From: Stackebrandtia nassauensis DSM 44728
Lineage (GTDB): Bacteria > Actinomycetota > Actinomycetes > Mycobacteriales > Micromonosporaceae
DNA: 64,000 bases
NCBI RefSeq assembly: GCF_000024545.1
Contig: NC_013947.1
Location: forward strand, 3,162,001-3,226,000
Direction: 5' to 3'
The notes under the pieces are model-generated. The model was not told the DNA's origin. It worked only from the letters and a program-made list of their open reading frames with translations, and ran no database searches. Shown here one piece after another: positions 44,265 to 52,050 of this stretch. Numbering within the stretch: position 1 is the stretch's first letter; each line of letters begins with the position of its first letter. A program made the translations under genes and the position numbers.

Positions 44265-44935
44265 CGACCCGGGTGCTGGTGGTCGACGACCAGACCGTCG
44301 TACGCGACGGACTGGTCCTCATCCTCGGGCTGCTGCCCGACATCGAGGTCGTCGGCGCCGCCGCCGACGGCGCCGAGGCGCTGCGGCTGGTCGACGAACA
44401 CCACCCCGACGTCGTCCTGATGGACCTGCGCATGCCCCGTATGGACGGTGCCGAGGCCACCGGCCGCATCAAGGCCGCGCACCCGGAAGTCCAGATCGTC
44501 GTCCTCACCACCTACAGCGACGACGAATCCGTGTTCGCCGCCCTCAAGGCCGGGGCCCGCGGCTACCTCACCAAGGACGCCGGCGGCGAGGAGATCGCCG
44601 CCGCCATCGCGGCCGTCCGCGACGGCGCCGCCCAGCTCGCCCCGGACGTCCAGCGCCGCCTCGTCGACGCGCTGGCCTCCGGCGACAAGACCGACACCTC
44701 CGAACCGGCGAAGCCACCGCGCACCGACCTGCCCGACGGCCTCACCAAACGCGAGTCCGAAGTGCTCACACTCATCGCCGCGGGCCGCTCCAACGCCGAG
44801 ATCGCCCGGCAGCTGTACATCAGCGAGGCCACCGTCAAGACCCACATCAACAACCTGTTCACCAAGGCCGCACTGCGCGACCGCGCCCAGGCGGTGACCT
44901 ACGCCTACCGGCACGGCCTCGCCCCGCCGCACTGA
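44261..44935 (+). CDS. NarL/LuxR-type response regulator
   Basis: The 224 aa protein has a receiver domain with the acidic pair VVDDQ, the phospho-acceptor Asp in VVLMDLRMP (about residue 55) and the Lys in YLTKDAGG. A C-terminal LuxR HTH follows (LTKRESEVLTLIAAGRSNAE, then ISEATVKTHINNLFTKAALR). It is the partner of the kinase just upstream (GTGA overlap). The DUF1453-like gene and this operon are the likely first targets. Confidence 0.93.
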   Translation: MTTRVLVVDDQTVVRDGLVLILGLLPDIEVVGAAADGAEALRLVDEHHPDVVLMDLRMPRMDGAEATGRIKAAHPEVQIVVLTTYSDDESVFAALKAGARGYLTKDAGGEEIAAAIAAVRDGAAQLAPDVQRRLVDALASGDKTDTSEPAKPPRTDLPDGLTKRESEVLTLIAAGRSNAEIARQLYISEATVKTHINNLFTKAALRDRAQAVTYAYRHGLAPPH

Positions 44936-44997
44936 CACCTGCGTCCTTCACCACTGTCGCTGGTCAAAGCGTCGCGGGCGTTCTACGATTACCGACG

Positions 44998-45081
44998 ATG
45001 ACTTATACCGTGGTTTCCGTGTGGCTTGTGCGTCGACGTCACGTCGACTACTGCCGCGTGTCCACGGTGCTGTGTCCCTAG
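44998..45081 (+). CDS. 27-codon leader peptide upstream of the DAACS symporter
   Basis: A small frame ATG 44998 to TAG 45079-45081 encodes a peptide with a hydrophobic start and the C-terminal RRRHVDYCRVSTVLC followed by Pro. The RR-H-V-D-x-x-R-V-S pattern ending in Cys matches, from memory, the annotated putative leader peptides placed upstream of transporter and sulfur genes in Streptomyces and relatives. TGGTCA (44961-44966), 17 bp, TACGAT (44984-44989) forms a promoter and the ATG is 8 nt after the -10, so it would be the first thing translated. Codons 12-17 contain a perfect 17-bp palindrome (45032-45048). The symporter start is 67 nt downstream. A role in translation-dependent control, possibly cysteine-responsive, is inference. 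Confidence 0.6.
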   Translation: MTYTVVSVWLVRRRHVDYCRVSTVLCP

Positions 45082-45147
45082 AAGGCTCACCCCAATCCCG
45101 CCCATGTTTTCCCGCGCCGTCGCGGCGTGCCTTCCTGGAGTACCAAC

Positions 45148-46473
45148 ATGCTCGCGTTCCTGCGAAAGATCCCGTTCTCTGCCCAACTGCTGGCCGGTCT
45201 CGTCGTCGGCCTCGGCCTGGGCTACCTCGCCCGCACCGCCGACCTCGGCTGGCTGACCACCACGCTGCAACAGGTCGGCGACCTGTTCGTCCAACTGCTG
45301 AAACTGGCGGTGCCGCCGCTGGTGTTCACCGCGATCGTCATCAGCATCGCCAACCTGCGCAAGGTCTCCAACGCCGCGCGCCTGGTCGGCAAGACCATCG
45401 GCTGGTTCATGATCACCTCACTGATAGCCGTCGCGGTGGGTCTGGGCCTCGGCCTGCTCACCAACCCCGGCTCCGGTGTGGACATCTCCACCAAGGGCGC
45501 CGAGGCGCCCGACCACGCCGGTAGCTGGACCGACTTCATCACCGGCATCATCCCCACCAACATCGTGGACTCCTTCGTCCAGGTCAACGTGCTGCAGATC
45601 GTGTTCATCGCGATCGTCGTGGGCGCGGCGGCCGTCGCGGTGGGGGACAAGGCGAAGCCGTTCCTGTCCTTCAACCAGTCGCTTCTGGACCTGGTGCAGA
45701 AGGTGCTGTGGTGGATCATCCGCTTGGCGCCCATCGGCACCGCCGGACTCATCGGCACCGCCGTGGCCACCTACGGCTGGAGCCTGCTGGCCCCGCTGGC
45801 GACCTTCAGCATCGACGTCTACGTCGGCTGCCTCATCGTCCTGTTGGGCGTCTACCCGCTGCTGCTGGGCCTGGTCGGCCGGGTCAACCCGGTGACGTTC
45901 TTCCGCAAGTCCTGGCCCGCCATCGAACTGGCCTTCGCGTCGCGCTCCTCGGTGGGCACCATGCCGCTGGCGCAGCGCATCGTCACCAAACGCCTCGGCG
46001 TTGACAAAGACTACGCGTCCTTCGCCTCCCCGTTCGGCGCCACCACCAAGATGGACGGTTGCGCCGCGATCTACCCGGCGCTGGCGGCGATCTTCGTCGC
46101 GCAGGTCTTCGGCGTGAACCTGTCCATAGGGGACTACCTGCTGATCGCCTTCGTGTCGGTCGTGGGATCGGCGGCCACCGCCGGACTCACCGGCGCGATC
46201 GTCATGCTCACCCTGACGCTGAGCACGCTGGGCCTCCCGCTGGAGGGCGTCGGCCTGCTGCTGGCCATCGACCCGGTGCTGGACATGATCCGCACCGCCA
46301 CCAACGTGGCCGGTCAGATGGTGGTGCCGGTGCTGGTGTCGCGCGGCGAGAAGACCCTCGACGTGGCGGTGTTCAACGCCCCCAACCAGCCGCTCGACGG
46401 CTCGGACGCGGTCCAGCGCCCCGAGCGTGAGACCGGCGTGGTGCGCGAACCCGAACCGGCCTTCGGTTCCTGA
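45148..46473 (+). CDS. DAACS-family dicarboxylate/amino acid:cation symporter
   Basis: The 441 aa transporter begins IPFSAQLLAGLVVGLGLGYLA and has about eight helices and two hairpins. The HP1 Ser-rich motif reads ASRSSVGTMPLA, the TM7 motif is TKMDGCAAIYPA (canonical NMDGTA), and TM8 carries DMIRTATNVAGQ (canonical D-x-x-R-T-x-x-N-V-x-G-D). It would take up an acidic or related amino acid, or cystine as TcyP does, with Na+ or H+. The changed NMDGT and final Asp suggest a substrate other than glutamate. GGAG precedes the ATG at 45148. The leader peptide upstream suggests attenuation. Confidence 0.9.
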   Translation: MLAFLRKIPFSAQLLAGLVVGLGLGYLARTADLGWLTTTLQQVGDLFVQLLKLAVPPLVFTAIVISIANLRKVSNAARLVGKTIGWFMITSLIAVAVGLGLGLLTNPGSGVDISTKGAEAPDHAGSWTDFITGIIPTNIVDSFVQVNVLQIVFIAIVVGAAAVAVGDKAKPFLSFNQSLLDLVQKVLWWIIRLAPIGTAGLIGTAVATYGWSLLAPLATFSIDVYVGCLIVLLGVYPLLLGLVGRVNPVTFFRKSWPAIELAFASRSSVGTMPLAQRIVTKRLGVDKDYASFASPFGATTKMDGCAAIYPALAAIFVAQVFGVNLSIGDYLLIAFVSVVGSAATAGLTGAIVMLTLTLSTLGLPLEGVGLLLAIDPVLDMIRTATNVAGQMVVPVLVSRGEKTLDVAVFNAPNQPLDGSDAVQRPERETGVVREPEPAFGS

Positions 46474-46480
46474 CGCTGTC

Positions 46481-46519
46481 GAACAGGGGACGGCCCGCGA
46501 GGCGGGCCGTCCCCTGTTC
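46481..46519. terminator. Bidirectional terminator with perfect 18-bp stem
   Basis: The arm GAACAGGGGACGGCCCGC (46481-46498) is perfectly complementary to 46502-46519 with a 3-nt GAG loop. It lies 8 bp after the symporter stop and 20 bp before the end of the convergent sigma gene, so it can serve both. Confidence 0.8.
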
Positions 46520-46538
46520 GCGTGCCGTGGACCGACGG

Positions 46539-47522
46539 CTAGCCGGACCGCTCGGCCACGTCGAACGAGTCGGGCAGTCCGAAATGCCGGTGCAGCCGAG
46601 ACCCCAGAAACCTCGTGATCCCGCCGATCCGGTCGCCGCGCATCGTCAGCACGACGATCCCGGTCGGCCGGGCCACCCGGCCGTCGGGATCGGGCAGATA
46701 GCAGCCGAACGCCGGTTGCCCGTTGGCGCGAGTGTCCACCAGCGACAACGGTCGATCGCCGCGCCAGCGGCGCCGGATCCGCAGGAACTGTGCGATGGCC
46801 GCCAGCCCCCGGTACTCGTGGGGGGCCGGTGGCATCGTCAGCCACGCGTCGTCGGTGAGCAACGCGATGACCGCGTCGACGTCGTCGGCCTCGAACGCCG
46901 AGGCGAACCGGCGCGCCAGCCGCGCCTGACCGGCATCGGCCCGGACCGGTTCCGGTGGCACCGGCCCCGGCATCGCCGCGCGGGCCCGTTGCAGCACCCC
47001 CTTGAGCGCCGTGGGACTCGTGTCCAACATGCCTGCCGCCTCGGCGAGGCCGTACCCGAGGACATCGCACAGCAACAGCGCTGCCGTCTGCCGTGGCGGC
47101 AGTGTCTGCAGCGCCGTGATGAACGCCAGCTCCACGGTCTCGCGCGACTGGTACCGCGACGCGGGATCCAACCGCTCGTCCGGATAGGGCTGCAACCACG
47201 GCACCTCGACGGTGCCGTTGGGTTCGGGCGGTTCGAACGGCGCGACCGGTTGCGGCGGCGGACGCCGCTTCCCGTCCCGGATCGCGTTGAGACAACGGTT
47301 GGTGGCGATGCGGTACAGCCAGGCACGCAGCGACGACCGTTCGGCGAACCGGGCCAGCCCCCGCCACGCCGACAGCAGCGTCTCCTGCGTCAGGTCCTCG
47401 GCGTCGTCGAATGACCCCAGCATCCGATAGCAGTGGACGTGCAACTCGCGCAGGTACGGCCGGGTCAGCTCCTCGAACGCGGCCTCGTCTCCCGCGCGGG
47501 CGGCCTCAAGTGTCGACGTCAC
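46539..47522 (-). CDS. ECF sigma factor with C-terminal SnoaL-like domain
   Basis: The 327 aa protein has sigma region 2 (AFEELTRPYLRELHVHCYRM, then FDDAEDLTQETLLSAWR), region 4 (LQTLPPRQTAALLLCDVLGY, then LAEAAGMLDTSPTALKGVLQRARA) and, after residue ~200, a SnoaL/NTF2-like domain (RFASAFEADDVDAVIALLTDDAWLTMPP). This is the architecture of ECF41/ECF56-type factors, in which the C-terminal domain modulates activity instead of an anti-sigma. The GTG at 47522 is favoured because homologues start close before TLEAARAGDEAAFEEL. A stand-alone SnoaL-like gene is divergent from it. Confidence 0.88.
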   Translation of the reverse strand: MTSTLEAARAGDEAAFEELTRPYLRELHVHCYRMLGSFDDAEDLTQETLLSAWRGLARFAERSSLRAWLYRIATNRCLNAIRDGKRRPPPQPVAPFEPPEPNGTVEVPWLQPYPDERLDPASRYQSRETVELAFITALQTLPPRQTAALLLCDVLGYGLAEAAGMLDTSPTALKGVLQRARAAMPGPVPPEPVRADAGQARLARRFASAFEADDVDAVIALLTDDAWLTMPPAPHEYRGLAAIAQFLRIRRRWRGDRPLSLVDTRANGQPAFGCYLPDPDGRVARPTGIVVLTMRGDRIGGITRFLGSRLHRHFGLPDSFDVAERSG

Positions 47523-47617
47523 CGCGAAATTCTTGCAGCCGGATGCGACATCACCGTTCCGATCGGCGTCGCGGCGGTGTCTCAACAGGGGACAACCGAT
47601 CCATCAGGAGGACAACA

Positions 47618-47998
47618 GTGACAACGGACAACGCGAGCACCGGACTGGAAGTGGCCCTGGCCTACTACGAAGCCTGGAGTGGCGGCGACTTCGACAAGGC
47701 CATGACCCACCTGAGCCCGGACCTGCGCGCCCTGACCCCGGCCGGGCCGATCAGCGGGGCCGAGGCGTTCCGCGAGTTCATGGAGCCGTTCACCAAACGC
47801 GTCACGAGCATCCGGCTGCTGGCCGCCTACGGCGAGGGCGACGGCGCGCTGTTGATGTACGACCCCGCGACCGACATCCGGGACTCGGCACCGGGAGCCG
47901 AACACCACACCGTCGCCGACGGCCGGATCGTCGAACTGCACCTGATCTTCGACCGGCTGCCGTTCGAACTGGCCCGCCGCGCGGCAGCGGGGGAGTAG
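47618..47998 (+). CDS. SnoaL-like (NTF2 superfamily) protein
   Basis: The 126 aa protein has the NTF2/SnoaL fold: GLEVALAYYEAWSGGDFDKAM at the start, GPISGAEAFREFMEPFTKRV in the middle and VADGRIVELHLIFDRLPFE at the end. GGAGG lies before the GTG at 47618. It is divergent from the SnoaL-domain sigma factor, and may be its target or a ligand-binding partner. Such proteins can be small-molecule isomerases or cyclases; no catalytic residues can be assigned. Confidence 0.8.
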   Translation: MTTDNASTGLEVALAYYEAWSGGDFDKAMTHLSPDLRALTPAGPISGAEAFREFMEPFTKRVTSIRLLAAYGEGDGALLMYDPATDIRDSAPGAEHHTVADGRIVELHLIFDRLPFELARRAAAGE

Positions 47999-48007
47999 AA
48001 GACACGA

Positions 48008-48044
48008 CGACGGCGGTGAGGCCATCGATGCCTCACCGCCGTCG
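48008..48044. terminator. Bidirectional terminator with perfect 15-bp stem
   Basis: CGACGGCGGTGAGGC (48008-48022) pairs perfectly with GCCTCACCGCCGTCG (48030-48044) around a 7-nt loop. It fills the gap between the convergent SnoaL-like and glycoside hydrolase genes. Confidence 0.75.
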
Positions 48045-48052
48045 CCTGCCCC

Positions 48053-49162
48053 TCAGCGGCCCGAGAACGCCTCGGCCACCTCGGTAAATTCCGTCCGCTT
48101 GCCGCCCCCGGCCTGGGACGTGTCGGTGAAGACGCACGGATGCGGCCCCTCGCCGCACTCCGGCTGCCACCACAACGCGACGGACGCGCCACCGTCGCGC
48201 ATGCCCTCCAGTGCCGCCGTCACCGCTTCGGGCGTGGTCGGGTCGACGTCGTCACCGGGTTTGGGACCCGACAGCGGCGCGTAGTACTCCGACCACCACA
48301 CCGGCAGCCCGGACTCGGCGGCGAAGAACGCGGTGACGTCGGAGAACATCTGCTTCATCTGCGCCGGATCGAGCGCGTCACCGTCGCCGTCGATCGTCCA
48401 GGCGTCCAGCGTGAAGAACTCGGCCCCGGACTTGTTCTCGTTCCAGTACCGCACCGCCTCGATGTCCCCGGGGTTGACCTCGCCCCACTCACCGGACACT
48501 TCGGAGTCGCCGGGCTGGCCGTACTCGTTGCGCAGCGTCACGTACGGCCCGCCGATCTTGGCGTCGGGACGCACCTCCTTCACCGCGTCGTACACCTGGT
48601 TGTAGAACTTGGTGAACTCCACATAGTCGGGTTCACTGCCGTTCCAGAAGCCCTTGAACTCGTTCCACACCTGGAAGTACTCCACTTCCGGGAACTTCTG
48701 GGCCGTCTCGGCGGCCAGCTGCGCGAACTCGTCGTAGTACTCCGGCTTCGGCGCCTCGTTCATCTCCCAGTCGTCACCGGACGGCTTCATCCAGCCCGGC
48801 GCGGAGCACAAGGTGATGACCGGCTTTCCGTCGGTGCTCTTGATGGCCGCGAGGCGCTCCTCCAGACTGGAGAAGTCGCGGGGACCGTCCTGCTTGGGCC
48901 ACGGGTTGTCGGTGCCGAAACCCATCAGGTGCTGGTTCTGGATCGGTCCGGTGCCGGACAGGATCTCCTTGGCCGACGCGGTGGCGTCGTCATCGCCGAA
49001 CGGGAACGCGGTGTTGTTGTGCGTGTAGCCGACCTGGAAGTCGGCGTTGGTGTCGGCACTGGCCGTCGCTGCGGTGTAGCCGACGACCGCGAGCACCAGC
49101 GCTCCGGCCGACGCCACCGCGGCCCGGCGGCGCCTGCCGCCCAATAGCGGGAAAACGCGCAA
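48053..49162 (-). CDS. Secreted clan GH-A glycoside hydrolase
   Basis: The 369 aa precursor has an Arg-rich signal sequence (GGRRRRAAVASAGALVLAVV, cleaved probably after TASA) and a TIM-barrel with the acid/base in YFQVWNEFKGFW (NE motif) and the nucleophile in PVWWSEYYAPL, as in GH39- and related GH-A enzymes acting on xylan, mannan or glucan side chains. The TTG at 49162 is the best start: AGGAGG ends 4 nt before it. A CebR-like operator lies 25 bp upstream, so the substrate is probably a plant polysaccharide oligomer. The family number is not certain. Confidence 0.78.
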   Translation of the reverse strand: MRVFPLLGGRRRRAAVASAGALVLAVVGYTAATASADTNADFQVGYTHNNTAFPFGDDDATASAKEILSGTGPIQNQHLMGFGTDNPWPKQDGPRDFSSLEERLAAIKSTDGKPVITLCSAPGWMKPSGDDWEMNEAPKPEYYDEFAQLAAETAQKFPEVEYFQVWNEFKGFWNGSEPDYVEFTKFYNQVYDAVKEVRPDAKIGGPYVTLRNEYGQPGDSEVSGEWGEVNPGDIEAVRYWNENKSGAEFFTLDAWTIDGDGDALDPAQMKQMFSDVTAFFAAESGLPVWWSEYYAPLSGPKPGDDVDPTTPEAVTAALEGMRDGGASVALWWQPECGEGPHPCVFTDTSQAGGGKRTEFTEVAEAFSGR

Positions 49163-49186
49163 GATTCCTCCTGGGGGACAACGGAA

Positions 49187-49200
49187 TGGAAACGCTCCCA
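49187..49200. promoter_or_regulatory. LacI-family (CebR-like) operator before the glycoside hydrolase gene
   Basis: TGGGAGCGTTTCCA on the minus strand (49200-49187) matches the CebR operator TGGGAGCGCTCCCA of streptomycetes at 12 of 14 positions. It sits 25 bp upstream of the glycoside hydrolase start, in promoter position. Confidence 0.65.
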
Positions 49201-49248
49201 TCCGGTGGGGACGTCACCATACCGTGTCCCGCAAGGGTTTGCCACGCC

Positions 49249-50229
49249 TCACTCGTGATCGGAGATCGGCCGCGGCCGATACGGCGTCTCCAGGGCCGTG
49301 ACCTCCTCATCGCCGAGTTCCACGTCCACCGCGGCGATCGCGTCGTCGAGGTGTTTGGTCTTGGTGGCACCGATGATCGGCGCGGTCACCTCCGGCTTGC
49401 GCAACACCCACGCCAGCGCCAGCTGCGCGGGCGGCAGGTCACGCTTGGCCGCGACCTCGCGCAGCACGTCCACGATGTCGAAGTCGTTGTCGCTGTACAG
49501 GACGTCGATGACCGGGTCGCTGCCCGCGCGCACCGTGTTCGCGGTCCCGCCGCGCTCCCGGGTCCCGGCCAGCAGACCGCGCGCCAGTGGACTCCACGGG
49601 ATCACGCCCACGCCCTGGTCGGCGCACAGCGGCAGCATCTCGCGCTCCTCCTCGCGGTACACGAGGTTCACCTGGTTCTGCATCGACACGAACTTCGTCC
49701 AGCCGTTGGCCTCGGCCACGTACTGCGCCTTGGCGAACTGCCAGGAGTACATACTGGACGCTCCAATGTAGCGGGCCTTTCCGGCCCGGACCACGTCGTG
49801 CAGCGCCTCCATGGTCTCCTCGATCGGAGTCTGGTAGTCCCACCGGTGAATCTGGTAGAGGTCCACATAGTCGGTGCCCAGCCGCTTCAGTGACGCGTCG
49901 ATGGAGGCCATGATGTGCTTGCGCGACAGGCCGGAATCGTTGGGCCGCTCGCTCATCGGGAAGTACACCTTGGTGGCCAGGACGTAGTCCTCGCGGTCGG
50001 CGAACAGCTCGGACAGCAGCTGCCCGGTGATCGTCTCGCTGGCGCCGCGCGAGTACATGTCGGCGGTGTCGAAGAACGTGATCCCGGAGTCGACGGCGTG
50101 TTTGACGATGGGCCGGGCGTCGTCGAGGGGCAGTGACCAGGCGCGGTGCGCGGGGTCGCCGTAGCTCATCATCCCCAGGCAGATGCGCGAGACCTTCAAT
50201 CCCGTGGAACCCAGCCGCAGATACTCCAT
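49249..50229 (-). CDS. Aldo/keto reductase
   Basis: The 326 aa protein has the complete AKR barrel: FFDTADMYSRGASE (Asp and Tyr of the tetrad), LATKVYFP (Lys), DLYQIHRWD (His) and the NADP-binding end APIIGATKTKHLDDAI. It groups by pattern with YajO/GSP69-type reductases that act on varied aldehydes and ketones. It is unlinked in direction to the neighbouring hydrolase except for co-orientation; a terminator (50310) precedes it. Confidence 0.92.
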   Translation of the reverse strand: MEYLRLGSTGLKVSRICLGMMSYGDPAHRAWSLPLDDARPIVKHAVDSGITFFDTADMYSRGASETITGQLLSELFADREDYVLATKVYFPMSERPNDSGLSRKHIMASIDASLKRLGTDYVDLYQIHRWDYQTPIEETMEALHDVVRAGKARYIGASSMYSWQFAKAQYVAEANGWTKFVSMQNQVNLVYREEEREMLPLCADQGVGVIPWSPLARGLLAGTRERGGTANTVRAGSDPVIDVLYSDNDFDIVDVLREVAAKRDLPPAQLALAWVLRKPEVTAPIIGATKTKHLDDAIAAVDVELGDEEVTALETPYRPRPISDHE

Positions 50230-50309
50230 GTCGTCTCCTCGGTCGTAGTGATCGCTTCGGGAAGTATGGTCCGCACGGTCGTGGCCAGCCAGTGATTCCG
50301 GACACGAGG

Positions 50310-50337
50310 CGGGCCCGGGACGACCGTCCCGGGCCCG
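50310..50337 (-). terminator. Terminator with perfect 13-bp stem after the SigE2 operon
   Basis: CGGGCCCGGGACG (50310-50322) and CGTCCCGGGCCCG (50325-50337) are perfect inverted arms. It lies 13 bp beyond the stop at 50350 of the sigma-associated membrane protein. Confidence 0.7.
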
Positions 50338-50349
50338 TGAACTGGGGAA

Positions 50350-51324
50350 TTACTCGACCGGGGTGTCCGGCAGCGCGAAGGCGAACTCCGCCAGCTGCTC
50401 GTACGACAGGTAAGGCGCGGGATCCGATTCCTTCGTCCGCGACACCTCGTCGCTGACCACCACGGCGGAACCGTCGGCGCGGTAGTACACGACGGAGCGT
50501 TCGGCCTCGACCGGCGGCTGACCGTCGTCCTCGGTCTTCATCGACACCTGCCGCAGGTCCTGTCCGTCGGGGCCCTCGGCCTTCTCGGCGTCGCAGGACT
50601 CGAACTGGGTGAACGAGTCGTCGTTGTTGCAACCGGCCGGGTCGTAGACGTCGCCGGAGTCCTTCTTGTAGGTACCGGCGGGGAAGACGAGGATGGTGAG
50701 CGTGTCGTCGGTCCCGCGGTCCTCGGTGAACGCGAAGGTCGGGTCCGAGGCGCCGCCCGACTCGGGCGTGTCATCCCACTGCAGCATGCTGTACGTGTCG
50801 CGGTCGTAATGGATGCTCTTGTCGGGCATCGACTCCGGATCCGTCGGGTCCTCCAAGCCGATCAGCATCTGCTCTTCCCGATGGAAGTAGACCGCGTCCT
50901 CGCCTTCGGCGTGGTTTCCGGAGTCGCCGCCGAACCAGGACAGCTTGGCGTCCGGGTACTCGCTGTCGAGGTGTTTCCAGAACGCCGCCGTGTAGTCGTC
51001 GATCGGCTTCGGCGGCTTGTTGTTCTGGTAGGCGCCACCGGCCCACTGGTAGTGGAACTTCGGGTTGAGTTCGGGAAAGTCGCCGTCCTGGTTGTTGGTC
51101 TTGTCATCGGCCGCCTGGTCGTCGGACGGCTGCCCGGGCGTCAGCAACGTGACGACCAGGCCCGTGACGGCCACCGCCGACAGCACCGACCCGCCCGTGG
51201 CCAGCAGCTTGCGCCGCTTCCTGGTGCGCCGCCCCAGATCGACCGCCTTGTCGGTGTCCAGCGCGAACGGCACCCTGCCGTGCGGCAGTTCGGCGTCCAA
51301 TTCGGTCTTGATGTCTTCGTTCAT
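50350..51324 (-). CDS. Single-pass membrane protein paired with a SigE-family sigma factor
   Basis: The 324 aa protein has a short charged cytoplasmic N-terminus (residues 1-39, ending RRTRKRRK), one helix (LLATGGSVLSAVAVTGLVVTLL) and a ~260 residue acidic external domain with two Cys. Its ATG overlaps the sigma stop (ATGA). The topology and coupling fit a membrane-bound anti-sigma or sigma-regulating sensor, although the zinc anti-sigma motif HxxxCxxC is absent. The external domain is not recognised. Confidence 0.7.
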   Translation of the reverse strand: MNEDIKTELDAELPHGRVPFALDTDKAVDLGRRTRKRRKLLATGGSVLSAVAVTGLVVTLLTPGQPSDDQAADDKTNNQDGDFPELNPKFHYQWAGGAYQNNKPPKPIDDYTAAFWKHLDSEYPDAKLSWFGGDSGNHAEGEDAVYFHREEQMLIGLEDPTDPESMPDKSIHYDRDTYSMLQWDDTPESGGASDPTFAFTEDRGTDDTLTILVFPAGTYKKDSGDVYDPAGCNNDDSFTQFESCDAEKAEGPDGQDLRQVSMKTEDDGQPPVEAERSVVYYRADGSAVVVSDEVSRTKESDPAPYLSYEQLAEFAFALPDTPVE

Positions 51325-51830
51325 GTCGTGACTTCCTCGGGGATCGTTTCACTCAGCAGCCCGCGCAGTGTCTGCAAGCCTCGCGCGGTCTGGCTCTTGA
51401 CGGTGCCGGGCGAACAGGCCATGATCTCGGCGGTCTGTTCAACCGACAGGTCCTCCCAGATACGGAGGACGACAGCGATCCGTTGCCGCTTGGGCAATCG
51501 AGACAGTGCGTCCAACATGGTCAGCCGTTCGCTGCCCGCCTCGCCCGGGTCGGGGTGGTGGCGTTCGGGAAGCCTGTCGCTGGACCGTTCCCGCTTGAAC
51601 CAGTGCCGCCGGGCTTCCTCGCGTACGACGTTGACGATGACCTGCCGCACGTAGGCGTCCGGAGACTTGATCGTGGTCTTGTCCCAGTGGAGGTAGAGCT
51701 TCACGAGACCTTTCTGCACTGCGTCCTCGGCGCGGTGCCAGTCCCGGCACAGTAGGAAGGCGAACCTTCCCAACTGATCCAGACGTGCGGACACGAACTC
51801 GCGGTATTCGGCTTCCGCTTCGGGCTTCAT
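51321..51830 (-). CDS. SigE-family RNA polymerase sigma-70 factor (paralogue 2)
   Basis: The 169 aa protein has region 2 (LDQLGRFAFLLCRDWHRAED and SPDAYVRQVIVNVVREEARR) and region 4 (LSRLPKRQRIAVVLRIWEDL and VEQTAEIMACSPGTVKSQTARGL). It is clearly paralogous to the factor at 29731. It is translationally coupled to the membrane protein downstream. CTTGCAACC (minus strand, 51900-51892) in its upstream region resembles the TTGCAAGG repeats before the first paralogue. Confidence 0.92.
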   Translation of the reverse strand: MKPEAEAEYREFVSARLDQLGRFAFLLCRDWHRAEDAVQKGLVKLYLHWDKTTIKSPDAYVRQVIVNVVREEARRHWFKRERSSDRLPERHHPDPGEAGSERLTMLDALSRLPKRQRIAVVLRIWEDLSVEQTAEIMACSPGTVKSQTARGLQTLRGLLSETIPEEVTT

Positions 51831-51930
51831 GGGGGCTCACTGTTCTGACGATTCGCTTGTCGCCCCTACTGATGGCTCCGGACCCCGAAGTGGTTGCAAG
51901 CCACGGCGAGAAAAACCGGGGGAACGCAAG

Positions 51931-51982
51931 GGACCCGGCGGCGACCTGTGGTGGTGTGATGTGGTCGGTCGCCGCCGGGTCC
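51931..51982 (-). terminator. Perfect 16-bp stem-loop after pepP
   Basis: GGACCCGGCGGCGACC (51931-51946) and its exact complement at 51967-51982 enclose a 20-nt GT-rich loop. It lies 69 bp beyond the pepP stop and 101 bp upstream of the sigma start. No T-tract follows on either strand, so besides termination a role in mRNA stability is possible. Confidence 0.55.
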
Positions 51983-52050
51983 GGGTGCGGTGGTTAAAGC
52001 TTCACGGTCTGTTCGCACAGCCGTTGACGAGTCTAGGCCACCGCGCGTGA

